Assembly (NCBI GenBank): GCA_041398745.1
Contig: JAWKUB010000002.1
Location: 930,001-994,000, forward strand
DNA: 64,000 bases
DNA from: JACKHO01 sp041398745
GTDB taxonomy: Bacteria > Planctomycetota > Planctomycetia > Planctomycetales > Planctomycetaceae
Direction: 5' to 3'
The position numbers were made by a program, and so were the translations under genes. Shown here piece after piece: positions 29,209 through 37,690 of this stretch; positions within the stretch are counted from its first letter, which is position 1; each line of letters opens with the position of its first letter. The notes beneath the pieces were generated by a model. It had not been told where the DNA came from, did not search any database, and worked only from the letters and a program-made list of their open reading frames with translations.

Positions 29209-30117
29209 TCAGGCAATTGCTGCGGGTACCGCCATTTTCGTGAGGCGCACTTCATTGCCAAGGTCGTTGAATTCGACGGAATCCATAATCGATTTCATCA
29301 ACGTCAGACCACGATTTCCTTCGTAATCGTTCATGTTGGAGGAGTCGTCCAACCAAATGTTGGCAACGTCGAAACCAGCACCATCATCACGAATGGTGAA
29401 CTCGGCACCGCTCCGCGAGACCTGGTAGTGCACATGAATTCTACGCTGCACAAATGACTCCACCTGAAGTCGCTCGGTGATGAGTTCCATCAGCGGCTTT
29501 TCTGGAGTCACCTCGCATGGCTTGATTTCCAGGTTACCGCGGATGAAAGCATTCTCAAGTGCCTCGTGAATTGCAATGCCGACGCGCAGTCGTTCCGTTT
29601 CATCACCGAGTGGAACACAGCGCAGTAAATTCAGCAAATGGCGGACACAGGCACGAATCAGCATTATGTCGTTGCGGAGCACAAACGACGTGGAAGACTC
29701 CGTCATGTAGTGCATGAGACGCGACTGTCCGTGTGCCAGCACCGACGTGTGGTAAACCTGATTCAACGTAGGGACCAAATCGTCCTGCATGCGCAGCTTG
29801 GGGACATAACTCGCAGCCCCTTGCCGCAAGGCCTGGGCCGCAATTTCCTCACTCCCTTTGGCTGTCATCAGAATAACGGGAATGCCGGGATGCTCTTCCC
29901 GTATGGCGGCGACCAACTCCAGTCCATCCATTTCCGGCATGTGCAGGTCGGTGAGAATCAAATCCGGAAACTGACGGCTGACTTCGTCGATCGCAGCCCT
30001 TCCATTCGCAGCTTCGATGATTTCACACTCGCGCCACCGCGCCACAATTCCACAAGCACGAACGCGGTCGGCCTTCGCATCATCGACAATGAGCACTTTG
30101 GGTTTGACTGCTTCCAT
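29209..30117 (-). CDS. Response regulator with HATPase (RsbW-like) output domain
   Basis: The product is 302 residues from ATG 30117 (six more from 30135). Residues 1-120 form a receiver: KVLIVDDAK, the phospho-acceptor D57 in LTDLHMPEMDG, and the conserved switch residues VILMTAKG and K92 in VPKLR. A linker helix bundle and a HATPase_c domain of the GHKL type follow, with the N-box HEALENAFIRGN, a G1 DDGAGFD and a G2-like GNRGLTLM. There is no HisKA, so this is not a classical sensor kinase. The ATPase resembles anti-sigma-factor kinases such as RsbW/SpoIIAB. A phosphorylation-gated protein kinase or partner-switching output is inferred, not shown. Confidence 0.9.
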   Translation of the reverse strand: MEAVKPKVLIVDDAKADRVRACGIVARWRECEIIEAANGRAAIDEVSRQFPDLILTDLHMPEMDGLELVAAIREEHPGIPVILMTAKGSEEIAAQALRQGAASYVPKLRMQDDLVPTLNQVYHTSVLAHGQSRLMHYMTESSTSFVLRNDIMLIRACVRHLLNLLRCVPLGDETERLRVGIAIHEALENAFIRGNLEIKPCEVTPEKPLMELITERLQVESFVQRRIHVHYQVSRSGAEFTIRDDGAGFDVANIWLDDSSNMNDYEGNRGLTLMKSIMDSVEFNDLGNEVRLTKMAVPAAIA

Positions 30118-30371
30118 AATCGTGACTCCAGGCACCAGCCGTCTTTACGGTTGTTGTAGACATTCTGTCGTTTGCAATTGCTGTTCGCAATGCACTCCTG
30201 GAAGAATGTTTTCACCTGTGAGGATAGCAGTTTCTCTGTTCGATGCTGCGCTGACGGCCAACGAACTGGCCAGTATGATACGTTCTGGGACGCCAGGCCG
30301 TAGTGGAATCAGGGGCGTATGCGATTTTTCGGGAACCCGGTCAGTAACAAAACAGTGCAGCGAATAGTCTG

Positions 30372-30530
30372 ATGCAACGGAACGGGGTTTTCATTTGCGC
30401 AGTTTCTCTTCCACTGCTCGCGGGTTGCTTCAGTTCTCCGTCGCCGCGTTCCAATCCTCCTGAAGTTCCTGTCGCAGATTCGCAATCGCTGTTTGTCAAA
30501 TTGAGAAGAGGACGGAGTGATGCGAAGTAG
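30372..30530 (+). CDS. Small putative lipoprotein
   Basis: An open frame of 52 codons starts at ATG 30372 and ends at TAG 30528. The N-terminus has a hydrophobic core followed by a lipobox (LLAGC, Cys at position 19), so the mature peptide would be a lipid-anchored 34-mer of polar residues. The frame overlaps the start of the next gene: the TPR gene ATG at 30520 lies 9 bases before this stop codon, in another frame. A lipobox in a randomly chosen 52-codon frame is unlikely, but the gene is short and I cannot show that it is conserved. Confidence 0.5.
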   Translation: MQRNGVFICAVSLPLLAGCFSSPSPRSNPPEVPVADSQSLFVKLRRGRSDAK

Positions 30531-31737
30531 AATTGTTTTCGCGGCGATACTCGGCTGCATTGCCCTCACCGTCGTTGTTGTGCTCTGGATTGGTGACACG
30601 CGTCCACGGTTGCCCGAAGCGCCAAATCCCGATTTGTCACAGGCGTTTCCAGAGGTAGCACGTGCGATTGATGAGCAGCGGAAGGTCGTGTTGCTTGACA
30701 GTCAGTCGGGCACGGCATGGGGACGCTATGCCATGTTGCTTGACGCACATGAGTTTGACTACGACGCGGTAGTCGCCTACGAGAGCGCGGCCAGTCTGGA
30801 ACCTTCGAATCCTACCTGGAGTTATTTGTTGGGCGAAATTCTGGCGAATGAGAGTCCGCAAAAGGCACGTGCCGCATTTTCAGCGTCCGAAGCGAATGGC
30901 GAAAAATATGGACTGGCCGCGACTCGTATTGGCGAGATTGATTTGTCTCAAAACGAACTTGGGGCAGCCGTAGAAGCCGTGAAGCGTGCGTTAGACATCA
31001 ATCCTCAAAACCGACGTGCCTTATTATGCCGTGCGAGAATCGACTCACTCGAACTCGAACCCGCCGATGCACTGGAATCGATATTAGACGTCGAAGAAGA
31101 GTTGAATGATCGACGCGACTACTGGGAACTCGTGTCAACTGTCGCGGCGAGAGCTGGAAACGAGGTGCTGGCGCAGCAGGCCCAGCAAAAGGGAGAGGCG
31201 CTTCCGGCGGAGTCGGTTCAATGGGAGAATCCCTATTTGCAATTGGTAATGCAACAGCGAGTTGATCCGTACTGGCAGGCTCGTCAGTACCATGAACGGA
31301 TTCTGGCAGGTGAGACGGGGCTCGCCGTCGACAAGTTGCGAGATTTGCTTGCCGCGCATCCCGAAATTAACTCAATTCGTATTCAATGCGTCGACGCCCT
31401 CATCCGGTCCGGCCAATTCGAAGCCGCTCGCGAGGTCCTGGACTCTTTACCAGAAGATGCGGAAGAAGACTTCGACTTGCTCTGCCTCTCGGCTACGACT
31501 GCGATATATCAGGAAGACTGGGGGAAATCGGAGCAAGAGTTGCAGCGGGCACTCGCGCAGCGGCCCAATAACGTGTTTTGTCTGGCCGACCTCGCCCACG
31601 TTTTCGAGGAGCAGAAGCGTCTTGATGAAGCACTGAAGACATACAACAAGGTACTGGAGTTTGCCCCAGATGATGAAGAGGCACGGAAGCAGCGAGACCG
31701 AATTCAGCAATTGCTCGACGAGGCCTCGGCGAATTAG
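30520..31737 (+). CDS. Membrane-anchored TPR protein
   Basis: The 405-residue product (an alternative GTG at 30517 adds one Met) has an N-terminal membrane helix or uncleaved signal (SRIVFAAILGCIALTVVVVL). About eight tetratricopeptide-type helix pairs follow, with typical A/G, Y and P positions such as AVVAYESAASLEPSNPTWSY and GAAVEAVKRALDINPQNRR. The repeats continue to residue 395. TPR arrays bind partner proteins, and the likely location is the periplasmic side. GAGGACG upstream is a fair ribosome site. The start overlaps the small lipoprotein frame before it, so the two are probably coupled. Confidence 0.8.
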   Translation: MRSRIVFAAILGCIALTVVVVLWIGDTRPRLPEAPNPDLSQAFPEVARAIDEQRKVVLLDSQSGTAWGRYAMLLDAHEFDYDAVVAYESAASLEPSNPTWSYLLGEILANESPQKARAAFSASEANGEKYGLAATRIGEIDLSQNELGAAVEAVKRALDINPQNRRALLCRARIDSLELEPADALESILDVEEELNDRRDYWELVSTVAARAGNEVLAQQAQQKGEALPAESVQWENPYLQLVMQQRVDPYWQARQYHERILAGETGLAVDKLRDLLAAHPEINSIRIQCVDALIRSGQFEAAREVLDSLPEDAEEDFDLLCLSATTAIYQEDWGKSEQELQRALAQRPNNVFCLADLAHVFEEQKRLDEALKTYNKVLEFAPDDEEARKQRDRIQQLLDEASAN

Positions 31738-31746
31738 CCGACCAAG

Positions 31747-32571
31747 TTACTCAGCACGGACCGGAGTAATTCGGTGCATTCCGCGGAGTCGAAGGAAGAC
31801 GTGTCGCTCGATAGGGACACCGTTCCATTCGCCGTGAAAGAAGCGGGTACCAACGGAGTTGCTGCTTTCTCCGGTCATACCCAAGGCAATGAGTTCACCC
31901 CGGTTCAATTCCACATTGAATCGATGGTCGTACAGCATAATGGTTTGCTGCCCCTGCTCGAACAGCCATTCTTCCGCAGTCGCTTTAGGCCGCAGCATTT
32001 CGGCGCCGTGTTGAATGACGGGCTGAACTTCGAGGCTGGCCCAACCTTCGGTGACCTTGTCCAACTGAATGCGCAGTTGGCAGACGCCCTGACGGAGTTC
32101 CTTTACCTTTGTCCCGTGCTCAGTTGGCAGGGCCACCTCGATTGGCGAGGCGAGCGTAGTAATGGGGATAAGCGTTGGTTGAGACGAAGGAACCACAACT
32201 CGATGGTAAATTGTACGTCGTGTCGGATCATCTCCACCTGATAGCGCGAGCAGAGCCTGGACGGATCGGGGTGGGCGAGAAGGTGACATTGCCACACGCA
32301 GCCCCTGTTCTTCCAGTCGCTCTTTCAAATCGGGTGTTATCGATGTGACTTCATGGAGACTGTCCCACAGACCGTCACCAATGAGCGGATCGCCCACCGC
32401 CCGGTCAACAATAAAGACCTCCAGTTCCATTGCGTCTCTTGGGCCAACAATGGGGGGGAGAGGATTCTGCTTTTCCCTGTTCGAATCTGGAATGAGCAGC
32501 GCGCACCCCGAAACACCCGCGAACGCGAGCAGCAAAATGCTCAAAAGTCGACTGTTGAACGGGAGTTTCAC
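31747..32571 (-). CDS. Lipoprotein of unknown function
   Basis: The 274-residue product starts at GTG 32571. It has a lipoprotein signal peptide with a hydrophobic core and the lipobox GVSGC near residue 23. The mature part is mostly predicted beta and coil, with recurrent short aromatic segments (GLWDSL, TEEWLFEQGQ-like), and no motif I can name. The last nine bases of the convergent TPR gene lie next to its stop. It could be an outer-membrane or periplasmic lipoprotein. I see no enzymatic signature. Confidence 0.72.
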   Translation of the reverse strand: MKLPFNSRLLSILLLAFAGVSGCALLIPDSNREKQNPLPPIVGPRDAMELEVFIVDRAVGDPLIGDGLWDSLHEVTSITPDLKERLEEQGLRVAMSPSRPPRSVQALLALSGGDDPTRRTIYHRVVVPSSQPTLIPITTLASPIEVALPTEHGTKVKELRQGVCQLRIQLDKVTEGWASLEVQPVIQHGAEMLRPKATAEEWLFEQGQQTIMLYDHRFNVELNRGELIALGMTGESSNSVGTRFFHGEWNGVPIERHVFLRLRGMHRITPVRAE

Positions 32572-32797
32572 AAACGGGCGATACCGGAGCAGCAGTTGAT
32601 GCCAGAATCAACTTGCGCAATGTCAGACGGGAGGGGAAGTGCCGGGGAGAATCGCGTCGATGCTGGCGGGCGTCAACGTGAACCAGGATATTGACTGATG
32701 TGAGGACAACAGCCCGGCAGACACTGCCGAAAAATTGCTGTGAACTGCTGCAATCTGCGACACAAGTTCTTAACAAATTGCGAGTTGCGGCAGTGGT

Positions 32798-33781
32798 TCA
32801 GCTGAGCCACTTCGCTGCGTCGAGGGCATGATAGGTGAGAATAATGTCTGCCCCGGCCCGCTTCATGCTGGTGAGGATTTCCAGCGTGATGCGTTGTTCA
32901 TCAATCCAGCCAGCTGCGGCTGCAGACTTCACCATGGCGTACTCACCGCTCACGTTGTAGGCAGCCAGCGGAATGTTGGGATGGGCGTCTTTCACGCGGC
33001 GAATGATGTCGAGATAACTGAGTGCCGGCTTCACCATGAGCAAATCCGCCCCTTCCTCGACATCTAACAGTACTTCGCGCAAGGCCTCGTTGCCGTTCGC
33101 AGGATCCATTTGATAGGTGCGGCGGTCGCCAAACTGGGGGGCACTTTCGGCGGCATCGCGGAAAGGGCCGTAGAATGCGGAGGCGTACTTCGCGGCGTAA
33201 CTCATAATGGGAATGTGCGCAAAGCTGTTCGCATCGAGTCCGCCTCGGAGGGCTGCAATCATACCATCCATCATGCCGCTGGGGGCAATCATGTCGGCGC
33301 CGGCCTGCGCGTGGCTGACAGCTTCCTTCACCAACAATTCCAGCGTGGCGTCGTTGTCGACATCGACCCGGCCTGTCGACTCGTTGACGACCCCGCAATG
33401 CCCATGGTCGGTGAATTCGCAGAGACAGACGTCTGTGATGACCATGAGGTCGGGAGCGTGTTCTTTGATGGCTCGCACCGACTGCTGGACAATTCCGTGA
33501 CTGCAGTAAGCATCGCTTCCTACGGCATCTTTATGCTCTGGAATGCCAAACAGAATAACAGCCGGAATTTCAGTCGCGGTAATCTCCGCAAGAATTTCCG
33601 GAAGTCGGTCGATGCTCCATTGGAACTGTCCTGGCATCGAGGAAATGGGGATTTGCTGATTTACGCCATGCCGCACAAACAAAGGCAGAATGAAGTCTTT
33701 CGGAGAGAGTGACGCCTCCCGAACCATTTCCCGCAACTGCGGATGCATGCGCAGTCGCCGCATTCTTGATTGCGGAAACAT
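32798..33781 (-). CDS. hemB: Delta-aminolevulinic acid dehydratase (porphobilinogen synthase)
   Basis: The 327-residue enzyme condenses two 5-aminolevulinate molecules to porphobilinogen. The Schiff-base lysines are K198 in SYAAKYAS and K251 in MVKPALSY. The Cys ligands of a zinc site are present at C119, C121 and C129 in CLCEFTDHGHCG, so the enzyme is of the zinc-dependent type. The start MFPQSRMRRLR is typical. The ATG is 3 bases beyond the ppa stop codon and has AAGAGG upstream. It is probably co-transcribed with ppa, whose pyrophosphatase activity would serve many pathways. Confidence 0.97.
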   Translation of the reverse strand: MFPQSRMRRLRMHPQLREMVREASLSPKDFILPLFVRHGVNQQIPISSMPGQFQWSIDRLPEILAEITATEIPAVILFGIPEHKDAVGSDAYCSHGIVQQSVRAIKEHAPDLMVITDVCLCEFTDHGHCGVVNESTGRVDVDNDATLELLVKEAVSHAQAGADMIAPSGMMDGMIAALRGGLDANSFAHIPIMSYAAKYASAFYGPFRDAAESAPQFGDRRTYQMDPANGNEALREVLLDVEEGADLLMVKPALSYLDIIRRVKDAHPNIPLAAYNVSGEYAMVKSAAAAGWIDEQRITLEILTSMKRAGADIILTYHALDAAKWLS

Positions 33782-33784
33782 TGT

Positions 33785-34333
33785 CTACCTCTTTAGAAAC
33801 CCACGGCGGCGCAGCACGCTGTACTCGTGAAGTGCCTGTTCGATAATGGGGACGGCTTTTTCGACGGGTTGCATGGTATCGACTTCTACCGTCTTTCCTT
33901 CCAGTTGCTTGTAGTCCTGGAAGAAGCGGCGAAACATATTAAGGCGATGCGGAGGCAATTCGTCGAATTGCTGAACATCGGCATATTCCGGGTCGTGCAT
34001 GGCGACAGCCAGGATTTTGTGGTCCTTCTTGCCGCCATCGATCATGGTCATGAGACCAATCACTCGAGCTTGCACCAACGTCAAAGGGGCCACGGCCTCC
34101 TGACAAAGGACCAGCACGTCGAGTGGGTCGCCATCGTCGGCCATTGTTTGAGGAATGAATCCGTAGTTCGCTGGGTAATAAACAGCGGAATACAGAATAC
34201 GGTCGACCTTCAGCAGCCCGGTTTCTTTGTCGAGCTCGTACTTAACGCTCGACCCCATCGGAATTTCGATGATGGCCGTAAATTCAAGTGGAAGGTTTTC
34301 TCCCGGGGTAACATCGTGCCAGGTATGCGTCAT
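33785..34333 (-). CDS. ppa: Soluble inorganic pyrophosphatase (family I)
   Basis: The 182-residue family I pyrophosphatase contains IEIPMGSSVKYELDKETG, the metal-binding DGDPLDVLVL acidic block, and DHKILAVAM, with later conserved acidic residues. It hydrolyses pyrophosphate and pulls biosynthetic reactions forward. The length fits bacterial type I enzymes. It sits immediately before hemB in transcription order. The gap upstream (34334-34480) has a GC-rich hairpin region but no T-tract, so I do not call a terminator there. Confidence 0.95.
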   Translation of the reverse strand: MTHTWHDVTPGENLPLEFTAIIEIPMGSSVKYELDKETGLLKVDRILYSAVYYPANYGFIPQTMADDGDPLDVLVLCQEAVAPLTLVQARVIGLMTMIDGGKKDHKILAVAMHDPEYADVQQFDELPPHRLNMFRRFFQDYKQLEGKTVEVDTMQPVEKAVPIIEQALHEYSVLRRRGFLKR

Positions 34334-34480
34334 TGCTGGCGAGGCTCCGTAGTAATTGAATAAATGCTGAGACGGGACAGTAGGGCGAGACGCCCCCCAA
34401 GTCTAGCCCCACTTCGTGGGCCGGTCGCCTTTAAGTTCTCAATCAATGTCGCGAGACGCCTGAATCAGCCGAATGTGCGA

Positions 34481-36217
34481 CTAGAGTTCCTCTTTGATCT
34501 GGAGTAGTCGACGCCGCAACTTGGCTTCGAACTGATCACCCCGGTCAACGTAGGGGCGATTTTCGAGGTACCAGTTGCCCCAGGCGGTGACAACTCCCTT
34601 GTTCCAGTCGCGAATTGCCTGGGTTTTCGCATCAGGAGCGGGATTGGGGCCAAGTGCGTCCAGAGGGTCTTCAGCGAAGCCAAAGCCACGAGGTTTTCGA
34701 GCCAGCCAGCAGAGAGCATTGCGGGCTTCAATCATGACACCCAAATCGACGTCATCAAGTCCTTCGATGAGGTGCTGGGTGAGTCGCATATCGTCGGTGC
34801 GTCCCAAGGCCCACATGGCCATCATGCGGACGCTTGGATCGGAATGTTTCACCAGTTTTACGAGCAGGTCCTTCTGCTTGACGAGTTCGCTACGGTCACC
34901 AACCTGGACCTTCTCAACGATTTGCTCCTGTACTTCGTTAACGTCAATTTCACCAGCATTTGCCAACGAAGCCAGCAATTCATCCAAAGGACCGGACGGC
35001 TTCTTCTTCTCTTCCACTGTCCGTCCGTTGAACGAGCCACCCGACAAATCGTCAGGCAATCCACGTCCACCTGCAAGAAGCCCATCACCGTAGGCTGGCT
35101 GGGTTTGCTTCAGGACCTTCGCGGTAGACCGAGTCAGAAAGAGTACGGCAAAGGAAGTGTCAATGTCAGGGGTGAGTGAGACAAAGTTACTCTCTTTCCA
35201 TGAACCATTTTCTTTTTGCCTGCTAATTACGTAGTCGGCACACTCATTAAACCAGTCGTGCGAGCCAATTTTCTTGATGTCGGCAAGTGCTGCCATACGC
35301 TCCAGTGAGTAGTAATAGTACATCCGGTTGATGGCAGGTTCATTTGAGACACGAAAGCGACTGGACAACCACTGATAGGCTTTCCCAATGGTTGGTTTGG
35401 CACTGCCAGGAATTTCAATTGGTTCCTTTTCCGGAGTCACCTTCAATTCCACAACTTCCAAAGCTCCCTTGGGATTCTGCGGGTCGTTTGCCTTGGACGA
35501 GGAAGACGGACGTTCCATAAATGGGACCGACGAGGAATCGAGGTGCAACATGCAAATGTGAATGCTGCCAATGGAGTTCACCGTCATATTGAGCGTTGAT
35601 GTCCCCATACCGTCACCAACGGTTCTTCCCGGACGGTACGCGAATCCACCATCTGACGCCTGGTTCGCTGCGTGCCATTGGATGATCTTTGCCCACACTT
35701 GAGGATCGATATCTATGCCAGCACGGTCAGCAGCCCATAAAGCAAGGCAGCAGTACTGGATGGTACTGGTGTCCCCAGCGGCGACATCTTCGCCTTGTCC
35801 GGGATAGTTCCACCCCCCATTGGGGAGTTGGTTTTTGATGACAAAGTCAACAATAATCTGTAATTCCGCTTTGCATTCTTCACCGGAATCGACCAACAGA
35901 GTTGCGTCGACGCCCGCCTCATAGAAGTGCTCATTGTGGTGGTTATAGGTTCCGCCTTCACATTTCTTGCGAGCTATTTCAATGGCCTCTTTGATTTCGG
36001 GCGCATCGTGTGGCAGGCCAGCTTTCATCAGCGTCAGACCAATGAGCCCTTTGTGACCTTCGGGGGCCCCTTTGAATTCTGCTCTCAGGAATGCAATGCC
36101 TCGGTCAATTGAGGACTTCAACTGCTGTGGATTCGCTGCATGCGCCACTGAGCAAGCGTACTGCAAGACACCGCATGCAAGAACCAGGAGTATCGAGAAT
36201 CTTCGCAGAGATTTCAT
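34481..36217 (-). CDS. Secreted alpha-toroid (prenyltransferase-like) plus HEAT-repeat protein
   Basis: From ATG 36217 the 578-residue product has a Sec signal peptide (KSLRRFSILLVLACG, cleavage near VAHA-A). The toroid-like region (about 30-400) has internal helix repeats marked by QLPNGGWNYPG, ASDGGFAYRPG and QKENGSWKE, the repeating GGW/GGF/GSW pattern of squalene-cyclase and prenyltransferase repeats. No DxDD motif is present. HEAT-type repeats follow (DPSVRMMAMWALG, LGVMIEARNALCWLA). It is probably an exported binding or scaffold protein. Its architecture resembles the protein ending at 6632 but has HEAT repeats in place of the Pro-rich tail. Confidence 0.8.
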   Translation of the reverse strand: MKSLRRFSILLVLACGVLQYACSVAHAANPQQLKSSIDRGIAFLRAEFKGAPEGHKGLIGLTLMKAGLPHDAPEIKEAIEIARKKCEGGTYNHHNEHFYEAGVDATLLVDSGEECKAELQIIVDFVIKNQLPNGGWNYPGQGEDVAAGDTSTIQYCCLALWAADRAGIDIDPQVWAKIIQWHAANQASDGGFAYRPGRTVGDGMGTSTLNMTVNSIGSIHICMLHLDSSSVPFMERPSSSSKANDPQNPKGALEVVELKVTPEKEPIEIPGSAKPTIGKAYQWLSSRFRVSNEPAINRMYYYYSLERMAALADIKKIGSHDWFNECADYVISRQKENGSWKESNFVSLTPDIDTSFAVLFLTRSTAKVLKQTQPAYGDGLLAGGRGLPDDLSGGSFNGRTVEEKKKPSGPLDELLASLANAGEIDVNEVQEQIVEKVQVGDRSELVKQKDLLVKLVKHSDPSVRMMAMWALGRTDDMRLTQHLIEGLDDVDLGVMIEARNALCWLARKPRGFGFAEDPLDALGPNPAPDAKTQAIRDWNKGVVTAWGNWYLENRPYVDRGDQFEAKLRRRLLQIKEEL

Positions 36218-36394
36218 GGAAATGGACGCTTCGAACGTGAATGCAAAACCAAAGACGGCCCGAGACTTGTGAATAAGTAGAGTATCCTGCAAATAGACGA
36301 TGATTCAAGCGGTAAGCCGACCCAGGACTCAATTCTCCGGCGTTTCCGCCAGTGTAATCAATTCCTCCCTCAACCGTTTCACGTATTGGGAGTA

Positions 36395-37690
36395 CTACGA
36401 GGAGTGATTCGAACCGTCTGCATACCGGGCAACAATTTGTTCAATTTCCGAATACAGCCGATCAAATAGCTGCTCACGGTTTTCAAATTTCCTCAGATAC
36501 GCCCGGTTACGCAGTCTCATTTCCTGCTGACGCTGAGGTGACTTCAGCAGTTCAACAATCGCCTCAGCGACGCGTTCCGCGTTCCGGGAGGGGACAAACT
36601 CTGCGTCGAAACCCAGAAGTGCCATGTAGCGATATTCGCAGGCGTCACCAATAACAGGAGCTCCCCCGCACCCAGCGCACTGCAATACGCTGGAAGAACG
36701 CATGTCTCCGCGGAACGTCAGTGAAACGAAAACATTCGCAACTGACGCAAGTGCGTTGTACTCGTCGACGCTGACTTGCCGGTCGATGAGCGTGAATCTT
36801 GAATGTAGTCCGTTTTCCGCGATGGTAAGATTGGCGGCCGCAACGGTGTCGGCAGCGCCTGGGCCAGCAACAATGACAAAGTGGCTGTATGGGCATTCTT
36901 TTGCTGCCCTGATAAAGGCGGCCAGCACAGTGTCGCTTCCCCATTGACGGCGAAATCGGCGGGCGTTCAGGACAATTGGAATGTTGGTTGGAAGGTTCCA
37001 CGTTCTATAGACAGCCTCTCGCTGGAATTCGGTTCGTGAATCCAATTCATTCACATCCAGACCCCAGGAGATGGATTGAACGGATTTGGGATCGATGCGA
37101 AATCTGTCAATGAGATGTCGTGCCCCGCAAACTGCGGAAGGGACGATGAGATCAATTCCCCGTAATCCCGATCCAATAAACCAATCTGCACCCCACCACG
37201 ATTCCGGTGCGTTGTAGATATCACTTCCCCAAGGAAACAGAATTCGTGGTACGTTGTGACAGAGAGCTGTTGCTCGTCCGTACATCATGGCTTCCTGGCC
37301 AAAGACGAACCGTGGTCGAAAAGTGAGTGCGGTTGCAGCAAGGACCGGTGCGTGCAACCAAGGTGGGAAGATGTTCCACTCCCAATCATCCACGGAGTCC
37401 TTGCCGGTTATTCTCTGAAATGAATGGCGGTGCTGGTGTACGAAGGCCTTTTGAACTGCCGCGGCAATCGAACCTCCAAAATACCCGATCGCCTTTCGGA
37501 TGAATGAGAGTCGTTGCCGGACGTCAATGACTTCGACGTCATCCGGCAAACCGTTCACCCGCTCACCAATGGTGATAACCTTGACCTTCTGTCCTCGGTT
37601 TAGCCAGTCGCGAGCGAGCAGCGAAGTGAAAACGCTGTCGGCAGATGCCAGCAAAACCGCTGGCCCTTCTGGATCAAAAGCTCTGGTCAT
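36395..37690 (-). CDS. Glycosyltransferase family 4
   Basis: The 431-residue GT-B protein has an N-terminal Rossmann half with RILFPWGSDIYN near the middle. The GT4 C-terminal half has PIVLNARRFRRQWG, HFVIVAGPG, and the GDACEYRYMALLGFD segment, where the usual E-x7-E-like nucleotide-binding region lies. It is expected to transfer a sugar from an activated donor onto a growing surface polysaccharide or lipid. Its start overlaps the stop of the DegT aminotransferase by four bases (ATGA), so the two are translationally coupled. Confidence 0.86.
   Translation of the reverse strand: MTRAFDPEGPAVLLASADSVFTSLLARDWLNRGQKVKVITIGERVNGLPDDVEVIDVRQRLSFIRKAIGYFGGSIAAAVQKAFVHQHRHSFQRITGKDSVDDWEWNIFPPWLHAPVLAATALTFRPRFVFGQEAMMYGRATALCHNVPRILFPWGSDIYNAPESWWGADWFIGSGLRGIDLIVPSAVCGARHLIDRFRIDPKSVQSISWGLDVNELDSRTEFQREAVYRTWNLPTNIPIVLNARRFRRQWGSDTVLAAFIRAAKECPYSHFVIVAGPGAADTVAAANLTIAENGLHSRFTLIDRQVSVDEYNALASVANVFVSLTFRGDMRSSSVLQCAGCGGAPVIGDACEYRYMALLGFDAEFVPSRNAERVAEAIVELLKSPQRQQEMRLRNRAYLRKFENREQLFDRLYSEIEQIVARYADGSNHSS

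Noticed and set aside
34370..34440. A GC-rich hairpin region upstream of ppa
   Set aside because: The stem is short, and no T-tract follows it on either strand, so it does not meet the standard for a terminator or attenuator.
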